From NCBI RefSeq assembly GCF_947494125.1, contig NZ_CANLTU010000002.1, positions 620,001-684,000 of the forward strand: a stretch of DNA of 64,000 nt, in the 5' to 3' direction. This document shows positions 42,948-52,800 of this stretch, in pieces (within the stretch, counting starts at the first letter, position 1; each line of letters begins with the position of its first letter). The notes under the pieces are model-generated. The model saw only the letters and a program-made list of their open reading frames with translations, made no database searches and was not told the DNA's origin. Made by a program: the position numbers and the translations under genes. This DNA comes from an uncultured Tenacibaculum sp. (GTDB taxonomy: Bacteria > Bacteroidota > Bacteroidia > Flavobacteriales > Flavobacteriaceae).

Positions 42948-44414
42948 TTATATCGAAAACCAATTTGCTACTAGTTCCTTTTCTATAGGCGTTGCTGATA
43001 TATGAATATAATCGTTCTTATTCATATCATATTTATAATCTTTAGACCATTCTTCTATATTATCAGCCAATGTATTTAATGAATTGCATATATATTGTAC
43101 TTCTTCATCTGTTATTGTTGGGTGAACTGATAAACGTACCCATCCTGGTTTTTCTGTATTGCAACCTTCTAAAATTTGATCTTTAATTTTATGAGACGTA
43201 TTTTGATCAACATTTAATAAAAAATGTCCATAAGTACCAGCACAAGAACATCCTCCTCTTGTTTGAATTCCAAAACGATCATTTAATAATTTAACCACTA
43301 GATTAAAATGATATTTTTCAAAATAAAATGAAAAAATACTTAAACGATCTTTATGGTTTGGGGCTAATATTTTTACGCCTTCTAAATTCTCTAAACAATC
43401 GAAAATTATCGGGTTTATTTCATCTTCTCGTTTCTTCATCTTTTCAGTTCCCATTTGGTTTTTTATCTGAATAGATAAAGCAATTTTTATAGTTTGTAAA
43501 AATGCTGGAGTTCCACCATCTTCACGAGTTTCTACATCATCAAAATAATCGTGTCCTCCCCATGGATTGGTGTAACTTACAGTTCCTCCTCCTGGATTAT
43601 CTGGAACCATATTCTTATAAAGTTTTTTATTAAATATAAGAACTCCTGAACTCCCTGGACCTCCTAAAAACTTATGTGGTGAAAAGAATATAGCATCTAA
43701 ATATTCATCTTCGTTTTCTGGATGCATATCTATATCAACATAAGGTGCTGAACAAGCAAAATCTACAAAGCACAGCCCTCCGTATTTATGTATTAACGAC
43801 GCTACTTTATGGTACTCTGTTTTAATCCCAGTAACATTAGATCCTGCAACAATTGAAGCTATTTTAATAGGTCTGTCTTTGTATTTCTCTATAGTTTCTT
43901 CAAACTTTTTTAGACATACTAACCCAGCATCATTACATGGAACTACCACTACATCGGCAATTGTTTCTATCCATGATGTTTGGTTTGAGTGATGCTCCAT
44001 ATGAGATACAAAAACAATTGGCTTTAATTCCTCTGGAATTTGGGTATGATCTTTTAAGCTTTCTGTAACTTTTAAACCTAAGATTCGTTGAAACTTATTT
44101 ACAACTCCTGTCATTCCAGATCCCTCTGTAATTAATACATCATCTTTTGATGCATTTACATGACGTTTTATAATATTTCTTGCTTCATGATACGCTAAAG
44201 TCATAGCCGCTCCTGAAGTTGATGTTTCTGTATGCGTATTTGCTACAAAAGGACCAAATTTGTATAATAATTGTTCTTCGATAGGTCCATACAATCTTCC
44301 ACTGGCAGTCCAATCGGTATATATCATTTTTTGTTCACCGTATGGCGATTGATAGGTTTGATTGATACCTACAATGTTTTTTCTAAATTTATCAAAATAT
44401 TGTTCTAAATTCAT
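42948..44414 (-). CDS. Class V aminotransferase (cysteine desulfurase-like)
   Basis: 488 residues. PLP-binding Lys248 in FFSPHKFLGGPGSSGVLI, preceded by CFVDFACSAPYVDID. N-terminal IYTDWTASGRLYGPIEEQLL and HHSNQTSW fit the class V fold. A Cys-rich segment GIQTRGGCSCAGTYGHFLL follows. The length is above the usual 400 residues because of an extended C-terminus. It transaminates or desulfurates an amino acid; the substrate is not clear. First gene of a two-gene operon with the M14 peptidase. Confidence 0.88.
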   Translation of the reverse strand: MNLEQYFDKFRKNIVGINQTYQSPYGEQKMIYTDWTASGRLYGPIEEQLLYKFGPFVANTHTETSTSGAAMTLAYHEARNIIKRHVNASKDDVLITEGSGMTGVVNKFQRILGLKVTESLKDHTQIPEELKPIVFVSHMEHHSNQTSWIETIADVVVVPCNDAGLVCLKKFEETIEKYKDRPIKIASIVAGSNVTGIKTEYHKVASLIHKYGGLCFVDFACSAPYVDIDMHPENEDEYLDAIFFSPHKFLGGPGSSGVLIFNKKLYKNMVPDNPGGGTVSYTNPWGGHDYFDDVETREDGGTPAFLQTIKIALSIQIKNQMGTEKMKKREDEINPIIFDCLENLEGVKILAPNHKDRLSIFSFYFEKYHFNLVVKLLNDRFGIQTRGGCSCAGTYGHFLLNVDQNTSHKIKDQILEGCNTEKPGWVRLSVHPTITDEEVQYICNSLNTLADNIEEWSKDYKYDMNKNDYIHISATPIEKELVANWFSI

Positions 44415-44504
44415 AATTTGATTGTATTATGGTTAAAATTAAACTTATTAAATTCTCTAATCTAAAAGATTTATAATATTAACCAATTAATGACTTTTGT
44501 TTAA

Positions 44505-45353
44505 TTATAGCCTAAACTTACCTCCTATTAAAATAGTGTTTTCAAAGAAGTAAAAGCTTTGTGATGCACTATCTGCAGGATTCATAGTGGTTCTAATATC
44601 TGACATATTAATATACCCTCCTTTTAAATCTGCTTGTACAAAGAAATGTTTTAAGAAAGCTATATTTAATCCTGCCCCTATAGACATTCCGTATCCTGAT
44701 AAGTGAAACTCATCATAGCGTTCGTTTTCTAACAACTTTGTATTACTTCTTGGAAATAAGATACCTGCTCCTACTCCTTCGGTTAAATTAATTTGTAAGT
44801 TTTCTAGATTTAATCCAAACCAATGACTCACATCATCAAAACGTTTTAATTCAACATTTACATAGTTTAAACCATCTGTATGTTCAAAACGTAAGAAATC
44901 TTCAGCTAAATTGATAGTTCCATTATTGTAAACTCCATCATATTTCGCATTTCCTACATTTATATTTCCGTTTATTGTTACATCTTGATCAGCAATCATC
45001 ACATATTTCATATGATCTACACCTATAGAAATAGTATAATTTTCTTTAAAGAAATATCCTATTCTATAATTTGTTTGCGGTATTGTAACTCTTCCTGGAT
45101 GAAAATAATCTCTAAAAGAAAACTTTGTTGGTCTATCCTGTGCTCTTACACTCGATAAGGTAAAATCGTAGTTTTCTCCTTTAAATCGGATGTCTGAATC
45201 TGAATAATCTGCCCAGTTCCACCCCCAATACACAAAGAATTTACCTTTATTTGTAACTTTCTTTTTCTCTTGTTCTTTTTCCTCTTTCTCTTGCCCTACT
45301 ATTAATGATGTTGTTAATAACATTATTAATAAACTCGCTATTCTTATTTTCAA
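44505..45353 (-). CDS. Outer-membrane beta-barrel-like protein
   Basis: 282 residues: signal peptide (IASLLIMLLTTSLIVGQ), a Lys/Glu-rich stretch, then alternating aromatic/polar beta strands (YWGWNWADYSDSDIRFKG, YRIGYFFKENYTISIGVDHM, LSGYGMSIGAGLNIAF) ending FFENTILIGGKFRL. I expect an outer-membrane barrel. No close family recognised. It lies 15 bp downstream of glmM on the same strand and may be cotranscribed. Confidence 0.75.
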   Translation of the reverse strand: MKIRIASLLIMLLTTSLIVGQEKEEKEQEKKKVTNKGKFFVYWGWNWADYSDSDIRFKGENYDFTLSSVRAQDRPTKFSFRDYFHPGRVTIPQTNYRIGYFFKENYTISIGVDHMKYVMIADQDVTINGNINVGNAKYDGVYNNGTINLAEDFLRFEHTDGLNYVNVELKRFDDVSHWFGLNLENLQINLTEGVGAGILFPRSNTKLLENERYDEFHLSGYGMSIGAGLNIAFLKHFFVQADLKGGYINMSDIRTTMNPADSASQSFYFFENTILIGGKFRL

Positions 45354-45368
45354 GGTACTATTGTTTTC

Positions 45369-46760
45369 TTATTTAATTATTTCTTTTATTTCTTCAATCA
45401 CTCTTTCAGCTAATGAATCAGCTTTTTCTTGAGATGTCGCTTCTGTATAAATTCTAATAATAGGTTCTGTATTTGATTTACGTAAATGCACCCATTCATC
45501 AGCAAAATCTATTTTTACTCCATCAATAGTATTTACATCTTCTGCTTTATATTTATCAGCCATTGTTTCTAAAATATTATCAACATCAATTTGTGGTGTT
45601 AACTGGATTTTGTTCTTGCTCATAAAATAACTTGGATACGAATCTCTTAATTCTTTACATGACATTTTTTTATGTGCTAAATGCGATAAGAATAATGCAA
45701 CTCCTACTAATGAATCTCTTCCATAATGAGAATCTGGATAAATAATTCCTCCATTTCCTTCTCCTCCAATTACAGTATCGGTATCTTTCATCATTTGAAC
45801 TACATTTACTTCTCCTACTGCTGAAGCCGTATAGGTTCCTCCATGTTTCTCTGTTACATCTCTTAATGCTCTTGAAGATGAAAGGTTAGAAACAGTGTTT
45901 CCACCACCTAATCTACCTAATACATAATCTGCACAAGCTACTAATGTATACTCTTCTCCAAACATTGATCCATCTTCAGAAATTAATGCCAAACGATCTA
46001 CATCTGGATCAACTACTATTCCTAAATCGGCTTTTTTCTTAACTACTAACTTAGAAATATCAGTTAAGTGTTCTTTTAATGGCTCTGGATTGTGAGGAAA
46101 CTCTCCATTTGGTTCACAATACAACTCCACACATTTAACTCCTAATTCTTTTAATAAAGCTGGTATAAATACACCTCCTGTAGAATTTACTCCATCTACT
46201 ACTACTTTAAACTTTGCTTTTTTAATAGCTTTTACATCTACTAAATCTAGCTTTAGTACTTCTTTTATATGCTTTTTTAAATATTTCTTGTTTTTTCTAT
46301 AGCTACCTAAATCGTCAACTTCTGCAAAAGAAAAATCTTCACTTTCTGCTAACTTTAAAATTTCTTCTCCATCTGCTCCATTTAAAAACTCCCCTTTTTC
46401 GTTTAATAATTTTAACGCATTCCATTGTTTTGGGTTATGTGAAGCTGTTAAAATAATACCTCCTTCTGCTTTTTCTAATGGCACTGCTACTTCAACAGTT
46501 GGTGTTGTAGACAATCCTAAATCAACAACATCTATCCCTAAACCTACTAAAGTGTTAGCAACTAAATTGCTTATCATTTTTCCAGAAATACGTGCATCTC
46601 TTCCTAAAACTACTTTTATTTTCTTTGCTTCTGGATTTCTCTTTTTTATAAATGCTCCATATGCTGAAGCAAATTTGACAGCATCAATCGGTGTAAGGTT
46701 ATCTCCTGTAGCTCCCCCTATTGTACCTCTGATTCCTGATATTGATTTTATTAGCGTCAT
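45369..46760 (-). CDS. glmM: Phosphoglucosamine mutase / phosphohexomutase
   Basis: 463 residues. Active-site Ser in GIILTASHNPKQWNALKLLN; Mg-binding GIVVDPDVDRLALI; sugar-binding GGEGNGGIIYPDSHYGRDS; phosphate-binding RKSNTEPIIRIYTEA. N-terminal SISGIRGTIGG as in GlmM. It converts glucosamine-6-P to glucosamine-1-P on the way to UDP-GlcNAc for peptidoglycan. Domain order and length fit GlmM, though ManB-type substrates cannot be excluded. Confidence 0.9.
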   Translation of the reverse strand: MTLIKSISGIRGTIGGATGDNLTPIDAVKFASAYGAFIKKRNPEAKKIKVVLGRDARISGKMISNLVANTLVGLGIDVVDLGLSTTPTVEVAVPLEKAEGGIILTASHNPKQWNALKLLNEKGEFLNGADGEEILKLAESEDFSFAEVDDLGSYRKNKKYLKKHIKEVLKLDLVDVKAIKKAKFKVVVDGVNSTGGVFIPALLKELGVKCVELYCEPNGEFPHNPEPLKEHLTDISKLVVKKKADLGIVVDPDVDRLALISEDGSMFGEEYTLVACADYVLGRLGGGNTVSNLSSSRALRDVTEKHGGTYTASAVGEVNVVQMMKDTDTVIGGEGNGGIIYPDSHYGRDSLVGVALFLSHLAHKKMSCKELRDSYPSYFMSKNKIQLTPQIDVDNILETMADKYKAEDVNTIDGVKIDFADEWVHLRKSNTEPIIRIYTEATSQEKADSLAERVIEEIKEIIK

Positions 46761-46855
46761 TTTAATTTTTATTTGTGTACAAATATAATGGTATTTAAGA
46801 AATTAACTTAAAAACAAACGGTCTTTAACTGTAACAAATGTTACATTTAAAAGCA

Positions 46856-46885
46856 CAAAAAAGCCGCTACAATTGTAGCGGCTTT
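46856..46885 (-). terminator. Terminator of rpsA
   Basis: AAAGCCGCTACAA/TTGTAGCGGCTTT, perfect arms, with TTTTGTG following on the minus strand, 21 bp beyond the stop. Confidence 0.9.
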
Positions 46886-46906
46886 ATAAGTATAATGTTC
46901 AGAGAT

Positions 46907-48679
46907 TTATTTCCCTTCCATTTTCTTCTTTAACTCAGCTAATCCACCGATATCTCCTAATGTAGTTTTTTCTACATCAGCAGCTTTCTTAGCAGCAGCC
47001 TTAATGTTTTTCTTTTCTTCTTCTCTAAAGATAGAAGTATGAGAAACAACAATTCTACGGTATTCTTTACTAAATTCAGTTACAATAAATTGAACTGTAT
47101 CTCCTTTAGCTAATTTAGATCCGTCTTCTTTTTCTAAGAAACGAGTTGGAGCAAATGCTTCAATTCCATCAGCGAAAGATACTGTTGCACCTTTATCGTT
47201 CTTTTCTTTAATAGTACCTTCATGAGTTGATCCGATTGCATACGTAGCTTCATGCGCATCCCAAGGGTTATCTTGAGTTTGCTTATGACCTAAGTTTAAC
47301 TTACGGTTCTCAACATCTAATTCTAATACTTGAACATCTAATTTATCACCTACAGTTACGAAATCTGATGGGTGCTTAATTTTCTTAGTCCAAGATAAAT
47401 CAGAGATATACACTAATCCGTCAATACCTTCTTCTAATTCTACGAATACACCGAAGTTAGTATAGTTACGTACAGTACCAGAATGCGTTGAACCTACAGG
47501 GTACTTAGTAGTAATATCAGTCCATGGATCTGGGTGTAATTGCTTCATACCTAAAGACATCTTACGATCTTCACGATCTAATGTTAAGATTTGAGCTTCT
47601 ACTTCATCACCAACTTTCACGAAATCTTGCGCAGAACGTAAGTGCGTAGACCAAGACATTTCAGAAACGTGAATTAATCCTTCAACACCTTCTTCAACCT
47701 CTACAAATGCACCATAATCAGCTAAAACAACAACTTTACCTTTTACTTTATCTCCAACTTTTAATTCAGAGTTTAAAGCTTCCCATGGGTGAGCAGATAA
47801 TTGTTTTAATCCTAATTGGATTCTAGACTTGTTATCATCAAAGTCTAAAATTACAACATTTAATTTCTGATCTAATTCAACAACCTCGTTCGGGTGGTTG
47901 ATACGAGACCATGATAAATCAGTAATATGAACTAATCCGTCAACACCACCTAAATCAACAAACACACCATAAGAAGTAATGTTTTTAACAACACCTTCTA
48001 ATACTTGTCCTTTTTCTAATTGACCGATGATTTCACGTTTTTGATCTTCTAAATCAGCTTCGATTAACGCTTTATGAGATACTACTACGTTTTTAAATTC
48101 GTGGTTGATTTTTACAACTTTGAATTCCATAGTTTTCTCTACATACTGATCGTAATCACGGATAGGCTTCACATCAATTTGAGAACCTGGTAAGAATGCT
48201 TCAATACCAAATACATCAACGATCATACCTCCACGAGTTCTACACTTAACAAAACCGTTAACGATTTCTCCAGTTTCGTGTGCATTATTAACACGATCCC
48301 ACGCTTTAATTACACGTGCTTTCTTGTGAGATAATACTAATTGACCAGAAGAATCTTCTCTTTTGTCAACTAATACTTCTACTGTATCTCCAACAGTTAA
48401 ACTTGGGTTGTAACGGAATTCGTTTAAAGAAATTACTCCTTCAGACTTAGAATTGATATCGATAATTGCATCTCTATCAGTAATTCTTGTTACTAAACCT
48501 TCGATTACATCACGTTCGTTTACGAAACCTACTGTACCTTCTAAGGCTTTTTCAAATTCTTTTAATTTAGATTCATCAACTTCATCAATACCTTCTTCGT
48601 ATTTATGCCAATTAAATGTTGCTAAAAATTCTGCTGGGTTCACTGCCTCAGCAGCTACTGTTTTTGTTTCTTCAGACAT
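46907..48679 (-). CDS. rpsA: 30S ribosomal protein S1
   Basis: 590 residues with about six S1/OB repeats, visible as recurring VKNITSYGVFVDLGGVDGLV, KVVVLADYGAFVEVEEGVEG and VRNYTNFGVFVELEEGIDGL followed by HVSEMSW / YISDLSW. Weakly conserved first and last repeats are normal. S1 binds mRNA leaders at the 30S platform, which matters in Bacteroidota where Shine-Dalgarno sequences are weak. A -7 box (48802-48809) implies a leader of about 116 nt. Confidence 0.96.
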   Translation of the reverse strand: MSEETKTVAAEAVNPAEFLATFNWHKYEEGIDEVDESKLKEFEKALEGTVGFVNERDVIEGLVTRITDRDAIIDINSKSEGVISLNEFRYNPSLTVGDTVEVLVDKREDSSGQLVLSHKKARVIKAWDRVNNAHETGEIVNGFVKCRTRGGMIVDVFGIEAFLPGSQIDVKPIRDYDQYVEKTMEFKVVKINHEFKNVVVSHKALIEADLEDQKREIIGQLEKGQVLEGVVKNITSYGVFVDLGGVDGLVHITDLSWSRINHPNEVVELDQKLNVVILDFDDNKSRIQLGLKQLSAHPWEALNSELKVGDKVKGKVVVLADYGAFVEVEEGVEGLIHVSEMSWSTHLRSAQDFVKVGDEVEAQILTLDREDRKMSLGMKQLHPDPWTDITTKYPVGSTHSGTVRNYTNFGVFVELEEGIDGLVYISDLSWTKKIKHPSDFVTVGDKLDVQVLELDVENRKLNLGHKQTQDNPWDAHEATYAIGSTHEGTIKEKNDKGATVSFADGIEAFAPTRFLEKEDGSKLAKGDTVQFIVTEFSKEYRRIVVSHTSIFREEEKKNIKAAAKKAADVEKTTLGDIGGLAELKKKMEGK

Positions 48680-48801
48680 TCTGAATAATACTTTGTATCT
48701 TTTTGTTAGTCAGACCATTAACAATACTAACGCTAAGAGAAATTAAACTTATATAAATTTGTTTTCCACCTTTTATAAATCTGTTCTTGTAAAAAGGCGT
48801 G

Positions 48802-48809
48802 CAAATTTA
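48802..48809 (-). promoter_or_regulatory. -7 box of rpsA
   Basis: Minus strand TAAATTTG, a perfect TAnnTTTG, 122 bp upstream of the rpsA start. Confidence 0.5.
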
Positions 48810-48987
48810 CAAAGTTTTATTGAAATAACCTATAAAGGTTTTGATTTTAAAAGATTTAACTATACTCTGGCTAAAAAACTAAAGTCAACTCCTCTTTTTA
48901 TTATGCTCATTTCTTTTAATTATTTTGTGTTTACTCATCTTTCGATGCAATCGTGTAAGAATTGAACTAAAACTCATATTGAAACCA

Positions 48988-49151
48988 TCAGCGAGTTTCG
49001 CTGAAGCTTTTATAAGTATACAATATGCTCAGCGAAGTTCGCTGACCAAATAAAAACTATGCAGAACTATCAGCGAAGCTCGCTGATACAATAAAAACAA
49101 TACGGAACCTTCAGCGAACTCCGTTGGAGGTAAAAACCTAAGAAAAACGGA
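48988..49151. repeat. 41-bp tandem repeat with a 17-bp palindrome per unit
   Basis: Palindromes begin at 48988, 49029, 49070 and 49111, spaced exactly 41 bp: TCAGCGAGTTTCGCTGA, TCAGCGAAGTTCGCTGA, TCAGCGAAGCTCGCTGA and a degenerate TCAGCGAACTCCGTTGG. The 24-bp parts between them are related (AATAAAAAC..., then A[TC]GGAAC-like ends). Each palindrome would fold into a hairpin with a very small loop. Confidence 0.8.
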
Positions 49152-49306
49152 TCTCTCGGATTTTAAATCCGTGAGAAACTATAAAAATGTAAGTATACAT
49201 ATTATAAATAGTTATATCATTCTTTTTAAATCTAACTACTATTATACTCACTGATACTTATTTACGCTAGCGACAAAACACACATAAAAACTCCCGCAAA
49301 AACAAA

Positions 49307-49328
49307 AAGATGAACCTAAGTCCATCTT
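49307..49328 (-). terminator. Terminator downstream of the small lipoprotein gene
   Basis: Minus strand AAGATG...CATCTT followed by TTTTGTTTTT, 66 bp beyond the stop at 49394. Confidence 0.7.
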
Positions 49329-49393
49329 CTTGCTTGTTTTAATATGTTACTTCACTACTAAGAATTATCTTCTACAGTAGCATTTGGTAAATT

Positions 49394-49891
49394 CTATTCT
49401 ATTTCCTTTTTATATTTTTTAATTATAGAATCTATAGGTTGATACCACATGTTTTTAACTATGACTTGTTTTTTAGAATTTTTATTTCTTAAAACAATCC
49501 ACTCTGGGTAATTTGAGCTATAATAAATTGAATCCTTTCTATAATATGAATTTTCATCTAATAGCTTTTTAATGCTATCTAATTCTTTTTTAGTATTATT
49601 ATTTTGAGTATAGTAAACAATTTTGTTCCCTTCAATACTCTCAAAATGATTGGGTATTGGACTATTTACATCCAATAAATTAGCATATTTAGCAATTCTA
49701 ATTAATTCATAATTAATTGCAGAATCTTTACTTACGCAAATAATTGAGTGCTCATTTACTGAATTTAACTCTTCTTTAATATAATTATTAACTATTAATC
49801 GAATACTTTTTTCTGTATTCACATTTGTTTTACAATTTGTAATAAAAATTGTAATAAAAATTAAAAATTTAATATGTTTTCCAGCCATCAT
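49394..49891 (-). CDS. Small lipoprotein overlapping the Rhs toxin gene (candidate immunity/accessory)
   Basis: 165 residues with a short hydrophobic N-terminus and a lipobox-like TNC (FLIFITIFITNC). The rest is charged and helical/strand mixed (KKELDSIKKLLDENSYYRKD) and ends in a Lys/Glu-rich tail. No family recognised. It starts inside the last 23 bp of the giant Rhs gene in another frame, a placement typical of immunity genes in polymorphic-toxin loci. A membrane-bound immunity for a secreted peptidase-like effector would be unusual, so 'accessory' is equally possible. Confidence 0.6.
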   Translation of the reverse strand: MMAGKHIKFLIFITIFITNCKTNVNTEKSIRLIVNNYIKEELNSVNEHSIICVSKDSAINYELIRIAKYANLLDVNSPIPNHFESIEGNKIVYYTQNNNTKKELDSIKKLLDENSYYRKDSIYYSSNYPEWIVLRNKNSKKQVIVKNMWYQPIDSIIKKYKKEIE

Positions 49892-52800
49892 GTTTAGAGT
49901 TTATATAGTATGGGTATTTTTTGTTTTTTCCTAATAATCTATTTTTCCTATCACCAATATCGAATCCTTTTCCTCCGCTTGGAGTTCCAAATCCTCCTCT
50001 ACCATCCTTGCTTCCTGGGTGAGTATGAATATGTCCTATTTTTTTACCATAAATTTTAGTTGACTGTCTTTTAACTACATTATCAGTAAAATAACTAACA
50101 TCTTCTCTAGCACTGAAAGCATCATTATCACTCCAGTGTGAAATAAAAAGTCCTTGTCCTTTACTATTCTCAAAACCCCAAGCGCTTAGCTCTATATTTG
50201 ATTTGAAAGATATAAACTCCATTACTTCTAATCCAATTTCAAGATTACCTTCATTAAAAACTAATCCTTGGAAATGAGCTGACCCAGAACCTATAACATT
50301 TCCTTCACTGTCTTTAGCTGTTGTGACTTCCTTTATATTACTACTTCCTTTTTTAAATGTTTTTCCTCCTCCATCTTTTTTAAAATTCTGAGAACCATCG
50401 TCATTCATATTTGTAATCTCACCTGTATAAATCGTATCAGTGTTACCCTTTGTTTCTCTTAAGAAAATTAGCTCTCCTGTTTTAGTATCCAACCCATAAT
50501 CATCTTCTGGCTTCATCCCTGTTGGGTCATTATACTTAATTGGGTCATTCCAAAATGCTGTATAAGGGCTCATATTAATTTGCTCCATATCATCTGCTAA
50601 AGGGTCTAAATTCATCCATCTACCTAAGGCAGCATCATAATTTCTAGCACCAAAATCCATCCACTGAATACCCAAACCTTCTTCTAACTCTTTTCCGTTA
50701 TACCCAAACTTCTGCGCACTAGCATTTCCAATACCAATATTCTTAATTGTATTATACCCTTTATGAGTCAAACCAAAAGGATAATAATTAGATTCTTCTA
50801 CAATTTCTGAATTTGGACCATCAGTTTGTATAACACCATTATTATCATTATCTGTATACGATAATCGAACATTTCCTAAGTGATCTTTGTATTGGTATAC
50901 ATAATCAAATGATGAGATTGCCGCACTACCGTTCGCAAAGACGGGTTTTACATAACCCTCTGGGTGGTTAAAGAATTGTAATACATTGTTCTCGTAGATA
51001 TAATTACCTGCATACTCTGTTGTTATACCATTTACTACTTTCTTTAACTTCATACCTGCGGCATCGTAGGTATAATTTATAGTTCCGCTTCCTATGGTTA
51101 CCTGCGTTGGTAAATTTAAGTGATTGTAAACAATGTTGGTTATTCCTTTGTTTGCATCTTTAATCATGTTACCATTATCATCATATTTAAAATCATCATC
51201 GCCATCACCATTACTGTAATTACTATCTGATATATTTCCATCCTTAAATCCATAGGTAACATTTCCACTATCGGTAACAGAGTGTAATTGGTTTCCGTTA
51301 TAATAATATACTAAATTGTCCATGACTCCAAAACTGGTTCCTCCTAGGTCGGTATGTCCATCTCTTCTTAAATTGATAATATTTCCATTCTTATCATAAC
51401 TAATTCCGTATACATCATATCTCCCTGTATTATCATCTGCTCTTGTAATTCTATTTAAAGCATCATAAGTATACACATACTTATTACTTACAGAGTTTGG
51501 TGTATTGTTTACACTTAAAGTATTCCAATTTGTTTCACTGATGTTTCCATTATACAAACGTTTATTAGCATCGGTTACATCGTTATACTTTAACGTAAAG
51601 TTAAATAAATCATTATCATTATTTGCATCTTGATTTATGTTTTTTAACCATCCGCGTACATTATACTGATAATCTACAGTTTGCAACCCTTTATTATTAT
51701 CTACTATTTTTAAGTCTTTTATTTGGCCTCCTGTAGAATACATTGAAACATCTCCTACTAAAACTCCTATAGATATTTGTTTTGATATATAAAAAACATT
51801 TCCATTTCTCTTATAATACACCTGATTACCTATACGCTCTACTTTGAACACATCATCTAATTCTGAATTTCCAAAAACTCCTTTTAATATTCCTTTTTCA
51901 AATACTTGTATAGCTGTTCCTGCATTATATATTGCATATGATATTGATCCAAAGTAGGCATCCGTATTTTGTTCTGATAAACCAACCATAAAATGCATAT
52001 ATTTCTTTGGTAGTTTATACTCTACAAAACCAGTTGTTTGAATACTACCTATAGTGGTTAATCCTGCATCCCAACCATTAGCTCCAGTTTTTGTAATTAC
52101 ATCATCATTAATTGTAATTCCAGAGGTTACATCTTTATAACCTACAGCTGTTCCATTTCCTACTATTTTAGAAGCTAACTGTCCTAGTTCATCGTAATTG
52201 TTTTTTACAACCCTATTAGATACTTGCTCATTAATTTTTTGTATCTGACTTAGTAACCTATCTAAATTATCATAAGTAAACGTATCAACCGTTACAATAT
52301 CTGACTTTCCTGTTTTCTTGTGAGTAGACTTTGTTTCTAAAACTTTTCCTGTAAAATCATCCAACTTACTTTCTAGAATATCTACTGTTTGTAATTCATC
52401 GTTTTTAGAATACACATATATTGGTCGTGCTTTTTCATCGTAATAAGTTACTGTGGTTATCCAGTTATTGGTTCCTAATACGCGTACTTTACTTACTGTG
52501 GCTAATCCTTTAGTCGTTACTGTTGATGTTACTCCGTAGCTCGTTGTTACCGTTGAAGTTAATCCTGCTGGTACATCTACATAAGTATCATAATAATTAA
52601 TGGTGTAAATAGTAATAGCTCCTGTAGGCAATGCTCCATTTGTATAGTAAATATTAACTCCTGTTATGTTTTGAGAAACAGTTGTCATTGTTTCATATTG
52701 AGAAAAAGAATTACTATAAAGAGCATTTTGTAAAGGAACTCTTGTTGAATTATCGTTATATATCCCTGTATAAGCTACACGTCCAATAGCATCATATTTA

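Larger units (their letters stand above)
48680..49393. other. Gene-free region upstream of rpsA with palindromic repeats
   Basis: About 700 bp. It contains the rpsA promoter and leader (48680-48810), AT-rich DNA, the 41-bp tandem palindromic repeat (48988-49151), an imperfect ACGGAT/ATCCGT hairpin at 49147-49172 and the terminator at 49307-49328. No credible gene is seen; short frames here are not supported by composition. Confidence 0.55.

Noticed and set aside
48988..49151. CRISPR array
   Set aside because: The repeats are only 17 bp, palindromic and partly degenerate, and the segments between them resemble each other. No cas genes are nearby.
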